Positions 1 to 5,446 of a stretch of 10,658 nucleotides of DNA are shown here, in pieces. Position 1 is the first letter of the stretch, and each line of letters begins with the position of its first letter. The stretch comes from an uncultured Dysgonomonas sp. GTDB taxonomy: Bacteria; Bacteroidota; Bacteroidia; Bacteroidales; Dysgonomonadaceae. A program made the translations under genes and the position numbers. The notes below the pieces were generated by a model. That model was not told the origin of the DNA. It did no database searches and was given only the letters and a program-made list of their open reading frames with translations. The DNA lies in contig CALNCC010000017.1 in the NCBI GenBank assembly GCA_937875275.1, positions 1 through 10,658 of the forward strand. Reading direction: 5' to 3'.

Positions 1-48
1 GTGTTAGTTGTTTAGCGATTACTAATTTAACACTTTCCTTTTGTTTTA

Positions 49-321
49 ACAATTTAAATTAGTATAGACGACTTCATTATTATCTCAATCAATATTCATT
101 AAATTAAAAATAAATTCTATTCTATTAGTCGTTTTGTGCTCTTTACATACAGAATACCAAAACTTGTCATTTTGTAAGGTTAGTTCTATATCATCCCATT
201 CTGAAGCTATTTCAGATTGACGTTGTTTTCTCCTTTTGTCTTCTGAATCAAAGTTAGAGCTATTGAGAAATAAAGCTTTAAGATAATGTAATATTAGCAC
301 ACTATATCTGATTCGGATCAA
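49..321 (-). pseudogene. Remnant of a DUF262 (GmrSD-type) domain protein
   Basis: A minus-strand reading frame of 78 codons runs from a TTG at 321 to a TGA at 85-87. Its second half carries the pattern SEWDDIELTLQNDKFWY followed by NRIEFIFNLM. From memory this resembles the 'W..IE..L.DD.FW.FL' and 'RIE.IFDL' segments of DUF262 proteins, the N-terminal domain of GmrSD-type modification-dependent restriction enzymes. Reading on past the TGA gives DNNEVVYTN, which resembles the next 'D.DEYYTF' segment of that family, so the stop looks like a disabling mutation. A second stop follows at 46-48, and a TAA lies just upstream of the TTG in the same frame. The fragment is far shorter than a full DUF262 protein (several hundred residues). 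It is inferred to be a decayed leftover of a defence gene, not a functional small protein. The family assignment is from pattern recall and is moderate; a chance or unrelated small ORF is the alternative. Confidence 0.5.
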
Positions 322-345
322 ATTATCGAATTATTTTTCGATAAT
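322..345. repeat. Perfect 9-bp inverted repeat upstream of the GH97 gene
   Basis: ATTATCGAA (322-330) and its exact reverse complement TTCGATAAT (337-345) are separated by six bases (TTATTT). The repeat lies 15 to 38 bases upstream of the candidate -7 box of the GH97 gene, over the region where a -33 element is expected, so an operator role is possible. No T-run follows on the plus strand, which argues against a terminator in that direction. It also lies beyond the TTG end of the minus-strand DUF262 remnant. AT-rich palindromes can arise by chance; function is inference only. Confidence 0.5.
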
Positions 346-359
346 ACATCACATTCACA

Positions 360-367
360 TATCTTTG
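360..367 (+). promoter_or_regulatory. Candidate Bacteroidota -7 promoter box for the GH97 gene
   Basis: TATCTTTG is an exact match to the Bacteroidota primary sigma factor -7 consensus TAnnTTTG and lies 54 bases before the ATG at 422. No clean TTTG -33 box is seen; TTTTTCG at 334-340 is the nearest T-rich match at about the right spacing. The leader ends with nine A residues (411-419) two bases before the ATG, in line with the A-rich, Shine-Dalgarno-poor starts common in this phylum. Confidence 0.45.
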
Positions 368-421
368 CCATTATCTGAAAATAGAATCTCATTATAACAA
401 TTAATATCTGAAAAAAAAATC

Positions 422-2371
422 ATGAAGAAAAACCTATTATTAACATTGTTATTCGTTGTGCCTTGCCTGATGGCAACTGCGCAAAAAACAACAACTCTGA
501 AATCCCCGAACGGGAAGTTGAGCGTTTCTGTAACCCTATCCGACAAGATATATTATTCCATATCGGACGGAGAGGACATTTTGTTGAACGACTGTTCCCT
601 GTCGTTAGACTTAGGGACGGAAATTTTAGGACAAAACCCTAAATTGTCGGGCAAGAAAGAAACGGCTCATTCGTCGGAAATAGCTCCGGTGATTCCGCTG
701 AAATTTGCGAAAATAGAAAACAAGTACAATCAACTACGTCTTAATTTTAAAGGAAATTATGCAGTAGAATTTCGAGCCTATGACGAAGGTGTCGCATATC
801 GTTTCGTAACCAACAAGAAAGGCGAAATAGAGGTGATGGGTGAAGAGGTTTCAGTTAATTTTCCTCAACCATATTTTGCTCATCTGCAAGAAACCAACAA
901 TTTTGAAACATGCTATGAAGGTTATTACAGCCACAAAGAGACCAGCGACTGGAAAGCCGATGGCGACATGGCTTCGCTGCCAATTTTGTTAGACACAAAG
1001 AAAGGGAGCAAGATACTTATCGCAGAATCCAACTTGTTCGATTATCCGTGCCTGTTGTTCAACAGTACCGGAAATAACGGTATGAAATCTACATTCTCGA
1101 AATATCCGCTTGAACTGAAACAACGTGGTGACCGCCACCACGATTTTGTAAAAAGAGCCGACTATATAGCTAAAACTAAGGGACAGAGAGATTTTCCTTG
1201 GCGCTACTTCCTTGTGGCGAAGGATGATGCCGACCTGATAACAAATACGATGACTGTAAAGCTTGCTCCTGAGAGTGTTATCGCCGACCCATCGTGGATC
1301 AAACCCGGACAAGTGAGCTGGGAGTGGTGGAACGATGCTTCGCCTTACGGACCTGATGTGAATTTTGTTTCGGGATACAATCTTGATACATATAAATACT
1401 ATATTGATTTTGCTTCCAAATTTGGCATCCCATACATTATTATGGACGAAGGATGGGCTAAAACGACACAAGACCCATACACTCCAAATCCGAAAGTAGA
1501 TGTACACGAATTGATCCGCTACGGTAAAGAAAAGAATGTAGGCATTGTATTGTGGCTTACTTGGCTTGCCGTAGAAAACAATCTTGATAAGATATTCGAA
1601 ACATTCAACGAATGGGGCGTAAAAGGTGTGAAGATCGACTTTATGGACAGAACAGACCAATGGATGGTAAACTACTATGAGCGTGTAGCAGAGAAGGCTG
1701 CTGCAAGCAAAATACTTGTCGACTTCCACGGGTCATTTGTTCCTGCGGGACTCGAATGCAAATATCCGAATGTGCTTTCTTATGAAGGAGTGCGCGGATT
1801 GGAGCAAATGGGCGGATGTCAGCCAAGCAACACTATCTATCAACCATTTATGCGCAACTCGGTAGGACCTATGGACTTCACACCGGGAGCAATGATAAAT
1901 ATGCAGCCGAATGTATATTGCGGCAATCGTCCAAACTCGGCAAGCGTGGGAACGAGAGCATATCAGATGGCATTGTTTGTTGTTATGGAAAGCGGATTAC
2001 AGATGCTTTGCGACAACCCTACCATGTATTACCGAAATGAAGAGTGTACCGAATTTATCACGAAAGTACCTGTAACATGGGACGAGACAAAGGTTTTGTC
2101 TGCTAACGTTGGAGAAGCGGTTGCTATCGCTAAGCGCAAAGGGGATAAATGGTATATAGGAGCTATAACGAATGACAAAGGACGTGAAGTGACTATTGAT
2201 CTCGGTTTCCTTGCCGATGGCAAATCGTATAAGATGACAAACTTCGAAGATGGAATAAATGCCGGACGTCAGGCGATGGATTACAGAAAGAAAACATCAC
2301 AAGTGAAAAAAGGGGATAATTTGACAATCAAGATGGCTCGCAATGGAGGTTGGGCTGCAATTATAGAATAA
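422..2371 (+). CDS. GH97 family glycosidase, probably retaining alpha-galactosidase type
   Basis: This 649-residue protein is a glycoside hydrolase of family 97, exo-enzymes that cleave terminal alpha-linked glucose or galactose in the Bacteroidota periplasm. Residues 1-20 form a Sec signal peptide (MKKNLLLTLLF core) with a likely signal peptidase I site after ATA (18-20). An N-terminal beta-sandwich spans roughly 22-285, a (beta/alpha)8 barrel 290-550, and a C-terminal beta domain the rest. The barrel has VSWEWWND near 298, IIMDEGW near 340, KIDFMDR at 404-410 and YEGVRGLE at 454-461. By spacing, D406 and E461 match the nucleophile and acid/base of the retaining enzyme BtGH97b (D415, E470: the same 55-residue gap), and G437 falls where the inverting enzyme SusB has its base E508. 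A retaining, alpha-galactosidase-like activity is therefore inferred. The length fits BtGH97b better than SusB (about 738). It is monocistronic by its flanking promoter and terminator. Family is near certain; substrate is not. Confidence 0.93.
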   Translation: MKKNLLLTLLFVVPCLMATAQKTTTLKSPNGKLSVSVTLSDKIYYSISDGEDILLNDCSLSLDLGTEILGQNPKLSGKKETAHSSEIAPVIPLKFAKIENKYNQLRLNFKGNYAVEFRAYDEGVAYRFVTNKKGEIEVMGEEVSVNFPQPYFAHLQETNNFETCYEGYYSHKETSDWKADGDMASLPILLDTKKGSKILIAESNLFDYPCLLFNSTGNNGMKSTFSKYPLELKQRGDRHHDFVKRADYIAKTKGQRDFPWRYFLVAKDDADLITNTMTVKLAPESVIADPSWIKPGQVSWEWWNDASPYGPDVNFVSGYNLDTYKYYIDFASKFGIPYIIMDEGWAKTTQDPYTPNPKVDVHELIRYGKEKNVGIVLWLTWLAVENNLDKIFETFNEWGVKGVKIDFMDRTDQWMVNYYERVAEKAAASKILVDFHGSFVPAGLECKYPNVLSYEGVRGLEQMGGCQPSNTIYQPFMRNSVGPMDFTPGAMINMQPNVYCGNRPNSASVGTRAYQMALFVVMESGLQMLCDNPTMYYRNEECTEFITKVPVTWDETKVLSANVGEAVAIAKRKGDKWYIGAITNDKGREVTIDLGFLADGKSYKMTNFEDGINAGRQAMDYRKKTSQVKKGDNLTIKMARNGGWAAIIE

Positions 2372-2393
2372 TTGTTAAATAAAGGATATATGG

Positions 2394-2419
2394 CAGGCGG
2401 TATTTATACCGCCTGTTTT
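2394..2419 (+). terminator. Intrinsic terminator after the GH97 gene
   Basis: CAGGCGGTA (2394-2402) pairs perfectly with TACCGCCTG (2407-2415) across a four-base loop, followed by TTTT. It starts 22 bases after the GH97 stop codon and separates this gene from the GH92 gene. Confidence 0.88.
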
Positions 2420-2438
2420 CATATAAAAAAGATTAGTT

Positions 2439-2446
2439 TATATTTG
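2439..2446 (+). promoter_or_regulatory. Candidate Bacteroidota -7 promoter box for the GH92 gene
   Basis: TATATTTG matches TAnnTTTG exactly and lies 58 bases before the ATG at 2505. A possible -33 element would overlap the T-tract of the preceding terminator (TGTTTT near 2414-2419) and is weak. Together with the terminator it suggests that the GH92 gene is transcribed on its own. Confidence 0.45.
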
Positions 2447-2504
2447 TATTTCAATTATATAAATCGCTTTTCTTATTAACCCACAATAACAATTTTAATT
2501 GACA

Positions 2505-4790
2505 ATGAAGTTAAAAAAACAAATCCAACCCAGTTTGCTTCTGTTTGCACTGATGGCAGGTTCATTCTTGTTGTTTGCCGGCTGTTGCAACGAATCGAAG
2601 AAAGAGCCGGTAGACTATGTGAATCCGTATATCGGCAACATCAGCCACCTGCTGGTACCGACCTACCCTACGGTGCATCTGCCAAACAGCTTAGTACGTG
2701 TATATCCCGAAAGAGAAAACTTCACGTCGAACCGAATAGATGGGCTGCCTCTTATCGTTACCAGCCACAGAGGAAGTTCGGCTTTCACTTTGAGCCCTTA
2801 TCAGGGGGACATCTCTAAAGTGGCAAGCTCGGTACATTACGGATACGACAATGAGGTTACCAAACCTTATTTTTACAGTGTAGATTTAGACGATTATGGC
2901 ATTCATGTCGAATATGCGCCGTCTCATCAATCAGGTATATATCAATTAGATTTCAGTCAAACTGAAACTCCATACCTTATCCTGCGCACGAAGAGAGGTG
3001 AATTGTCAACAGACAGAAACACGATCAGCGGATTTCAGGAATTAGGGAACAGAACGCGAGTGTATGTGTATATAGAAACCGATGTAGAACCTGTAAAAAC
3101 CGGATCGCACAGAGATGGAACTATCGGCGATGACAAAACCACTAAGGGCGGGAATGCCTATTTCATCTCGGAATACCCTGCCGGAACAAAGACAATCAAC
3201 GTTCGTTATGGTGTGTCGATAATCAGTGTAGAACAGGCAGAAAAAAACCTAAGACGTGAAATAGCCGACTATTCGGTGAAGAACGTAGCAGAAACAGGAC
3301 GCAAGATATGGAACCAAACCTTAGGTAAGATTAAGGTTGAAGGAGACGACGATACAGCAAAAACAATTTTCTATACATCGCTATACCGCACCTATGAGCG
3401 CATGGTGTGTTTGTCGGAAGACGGCAAATATTTCAGTGCATACGATGGCAAAGTGCATGAAGACGGAGGTCGCCCGTTCTATGTTGACGACTGGATTTGG
3501 GACACTTACCGTGCAACACACCCGTTGCGAGTAATCATCGAGCCCGAAATGGAAGGCGATATGGTAAATTCGTTTCTGACAATGGCTTCGCAAATGCAGA
3601 ACCAGTGGATGCCTACATTCCCTGAGCTTAATGGTGACAGTCGCCGCATGAACTCCAATCATGGCGTTGCAACAGTAGCTGACGCGTACGTCAAAGGGTT
3701 AAAGACTTTCGATCTCGAAAAAGCATACGAATATTGTAAAGCCGGAATCACAGAGAAAACACTTTCTCCGTGGTCATCAAAACCGTCAGGCGTTATCGAT
3801 CAGTTCTATAAAGACAACGGCTATTTCCCAAGTCTTGCGACAGGCGAAGAAGAAACCGTCCCGGAAGTACATGGATGGGAGAAACGCCAGCCAATTGCCG
3901 TAACATTGGGTACAGTATATGACGAATGGTGCTTGGGACAAATAGCGAATGAATTGGGTAAAAAAGACGAAGCTGATTATTTCTTGAAGAGAGGACTTAA
4001 TTACCGTACAGTTTTCAATCCGGAAACCAAATTCTTCCACCCTAAGGATGGCAAAGGAGAGTTTGTACAACCATTCGATTACCGTTTCTCAGGAGGATTG
4101 GGAGCACGTAATGCCTACTCAGAAAACAACGGATGGGTGTATCGCTGGGATGTGCCTCATAATGTTGCCGACCTTATCAACCTGATGGGAGGCAAGAAAG
4201 AATTTGTAAACGAATTGGAGAGAATGTATAACGAAGGATTGGGTAAGAGCCGATACGATTTCTATTCGCAACTGCCCGACCATACAGGCAATGTAGGTCA
4301 ATTCTCTATGGGGAACGAACCGTCATTGCACATTCCATATCTGTACAATTATGCCGGAGAACCTTGGCGTACACAGAAACGCATCCGCACATTACTCTCT
4401 CAATGGTTCAGAGATGACCTGATGGGAATACCGGGCGATGAAGACGGAGGTGGCATGACTGCCTTTGTGGTATTCTCTCAATTAGGATTCTATCCTGTTA
4501 CACCGGGATTGCCGATGTATGTAATCGGAAGCCCTATGTTTAAGTCAGCCAAATTGGATATCGGTAGCGGAAAAACGTTTGAAATCGTTTGTTCAAACTA
4601 TTCGACTGACAACAAGTTCATCCAATCGGCGAAGCTGAACGGCAAAGAATGGAACAAGTCGTGGTTCTCGCACGAAGACCTGATGAAGGGCGGAAAACTG
4701 GAACTCGTGATGGGACATCTGCCTAACAAGGCATGGGCTGCAAGTGATGATGCTCTGCCACCATCATATCAGATGCCGACAAATAACTAA
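2505..4790 (+). CDS. GH92 family alpha-mannosidase-like lipoprotein
   Basis: This 761-residue protein belongs to glycoside hydrolase family 92, calcium-dependent inverting exo-alpha-mannosidases that trim N-glycans or yeast mannan. The start is set at ATG 2505; a TTG two codons earlier keeps the frame open but is less likely. A lipoprotein signal peptide ends in the lipobox LFAGC with C27, so it should be anchored in the cell envelope. The mature part opens with VDYVNPYIG (36-44). E540 in the ENNGW..W.VPHN segment matches the usual GH92 general acid by motif, GNEP lies at 603-606, and D645 and D647 in GDEDGGGM match the base pair of Asp residues seen in Bt3990. The usual 'PGA..PFGM' motif after the opening strand is replaced by HLLVPTYPTVHLPNS (48-62), so it belongs to a divergent branch and its linkage specificity is open. 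It sits between two terminators, next to the GH97 gene, without SusC/SusD partners. Confidence 0.92.
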   Translation: MKLKKQIQPSLLLFALMAGSFLLFAGCCNESKKEPVDYVNPYIGNISHLLVPTYPTVHLPNSLVRVYPERENFTSNRIDGLPLIVTSHRGSSAFTLSPYQGDISKVASSVHYGYDNEVTKPYFYSVDLDDYGIHVEYAPSHQSGIYQLDFSQTETPYLILRTKRGELSTDRNTISGFQELGNRTRVYVYIETDVEPVKTGSHRDGTIGDDKTTKGGNAYFISEYPAGTKTINVRYGVSIISVEQAEKNLRREIADYSVKNVAETGRKIWNQTLGKIKVEGDDDTAKTIFYTSLYRTYERMVCLSEDGKYFSAYDGKVHEDGGRPFYVDDWIWDTYRATHPLRVIIEPEMEGDMVNSFLTMASQMQNQWMPTFPELNGDSRRMNSNHGVATVADAYVKGLKTFDLEKAYEYCKAGITEKTLSPWSSKPSGVIDQFYKDNGYFPSLATGEEETVPEVHGWEKRQPIAVTLGTVYDEWCLGQIANELGKKDEADYFLKRGLNYRTVFNPETKFFHPKDGKGEFVQPFDYRFSGGLGARNAYSENNGWVYRWDVPHNVADLINLMGGKKEFVNELERMYNEGLGKSRYDFYSQLPDHTGNVGQFSMGNEPSLHIPYLYNYAGEPWRTQKRIRTLLSQWFRDDLMGIPGDEDGGGMTAFVVFSQLGFYPVTPGLPMYVIGSPMFKSAKLDIGSGKTFEIVCSNYSTDNKFIQSAKLNGKEWNKSWFSHEDLMKGGKLELVMGHLPNKAWAASDDALPPSYQMPTNN

Positions 4791-4815
4791 GATATCGACT
4801 TGAAAATATATGCGA

Positions 4816-4847
4816 GGGGTTGAGCTATAATAGTTCGACCCCTTTTT
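4816..4847 (+). terminator. Intrinsic terminator after the GH92 gene
   Basis: A 12-bp stem (4816-4827 with 4831-4842, including two G-U pairs) closes a TAA loop and is followed by TTTTT. It starts 25 bases after the GH92 stop codon. Confidence 0.87.
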
Positions 4848-4926
4848 GTTATACAAAATTATCGAGAATAGTCTTTTGTGCACATTAAAGGAGGAGAATA
4901 GGACACTCGTTTTATATCTTAATGTC

Positions 4927-4934
4927 GATCTTTG
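4927..4934 (+). promoter_or_regulatory. Weak -7-like box before the winged-helix gene
   Basis: GATCTTTG matches TAnnTTTG except at its first base and lies 61 bases before the ATG at 4996. No -33 element is evident. A promoter is expected somewhere in 4848-4995 because a terminator precedes this gene; this is the best match I see. Confidence 0.25.
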
Positions 4935-4995
4935 TAATTGAGGTACCTTAGCACACAACGATGAGGTAGAATGTTACATTAAATGAAGATTCGCT

Positions 4996-5217
4996 ATGAT
5001 GGAAACAACTATTGGACTAAATGCAGGCAATATAATTGCATTACTGTCGCAGGGAGGCAAGCTCTCTCTGAGGGAATTAGGGGAAAAGACAAATTGTAAA
5101 GATTCTGTCATTTTCATTTCAATCGGATGGCTATTCAGAGAAAATAAAATCTCGATTACTGAAGACGAAGACAGGCTGTTTTTCGAACTCAGGCATCCGG
5201 AAAATATATGGTATTAG
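4996..5217 (+). CDS. Small winged helix-turn-helix protein, DUF2582 type
   Basis: This 73-residue protein resembles the DUF2582 winged-helix family (PF10771), short stand-alone proteins common in Bacteroidota and some archaea. The pattern is typical: IGLNAGNIIALL at 6-17, a helix-turn-helix from about 23 to 50 (LSLRELGEKTNC, then the recognition helix), the hallmark GWLFRENKI at 44-52, and a beta wing at 52-65 with alternating acidic and hydrophobic residues. Small winged helices of this kind may bind DNA or a protein partner; no target is known to me. The start could be ATG 4996 or the adjacent ATG 4999; the two differ by one residue. The gene lies alone between terminators at 4816-4847 and 5264-5292, so it is a single-gene unit. 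No signal peptide or membrane segment is present, so it should be cytoplasmic. Confidence 0.8.
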   Translation: MMETTIGLNAGNIIALLSQGGKLSLRELGEKTNCKDSVIFISIGWLFRENKISITEDEDRLFFELRHPENIWY

Positions 5218-5263
5218 CTTAAGAGAACTTGTTTAAACCATTACCGACTATTCGGTTCACTGG

Positions 5264-5292
5264 CAGCTCCCTAAAAGGAGCTGTTTGTGTTT
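5264..5292 (+). terminator. Intrinsic terminator after the winged-helix gene
   Basis: CAGCTCC (5264-5270) pairs perfectly with GGAGCTG (5277-5283) over a six-base loop, followed by the T-rich TTTGTGTTT. It separates the winged-helix gene from dxs. Confidence 0.75.
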
Positions 5293-5374
5293 ATATAAGG
5301 TGCTCTTAGACAACCTCTTTTTAACGCGAAATCAAAATATATGTAAATCCGTAAAGCGAATAACTATTGTTTTG

Positions 5375-5382
5375 TATATTTG
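5375..5382 (+). promoter_or_regulatory. Candidate -7 promoter box for the dxs-trkA-trkH operon
   Basis: TATATTTG is an exact match to TAnnTTTG and lies 56 bases before the dxs ATG. No clear -33 TTTG is present about 20 bases upstream. Its position after the 5264-5292 terminator and before three closely spaced same-strand genes supports a role as the operon promoter. Confidence 0.45.
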
Positions 5383-5408
5383 CTTGTTTAAAGCTCCTTT
5401 GTTACACG

Positions 5409-5446
5409 AGGAGGAGAATTTGATTTTCTTCGAGAATTATGAATAA
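5409..5446 (+). other. Strong Shine-Dalgarno site and possible 8-codon leader ORF overlapping the dxs start
   Basis: AGGAGG at 5409-5414 is a perfect Shine-Dalgarno core, but it is 24 bases from the dxs ATG (5439), too far to serve it directly. It is well spaced (5 bases) for a TTG at 5420-5422 that opens an eight-codon ORF (MIFFENYE) ending in TAA at 5444-5446, eight bases inside dxs. Translational coupling is conceivable. Since Bacteroidota initiation rarely relies on Shine-Dalgarno pairing, this may be chance. Confidence 0.2.

Noticed and set aside
355..546. A minus-strand 63-codon frame covering the GH97 promoter and start
   Set aside because: It overlaps the signal peptide region and promoter of GH97 and has no recognisable motif.
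989..1729. A 246-codon open frame on the minus strand inside the GH97 gene
   Set aside because: It lies fully opposite a well-supported catalytic-domain coding region, shows no recognisable domain, and has the skewed, Cys/Ile/Val-rich composition of an antisense shadow.
4922..4951. A nine-codon ATG frame downstream of the AGGAGGAGAAT string at 4889
   Set aside because: The spacing is far too long for initiation, the frame overlaps the candidate -7 box, and nothing supports translation.
5274..5400. AAAGGAGCT (5274-5282) and AGCTCCTTT (5392-5400) as a possible terminator/antiterminator pair before dxs
   Set aside because: The likely dxs promoter box (5375-5382) lies between the arms, so a dxs transcript would not contain the first arm; the match is short and probably chance.
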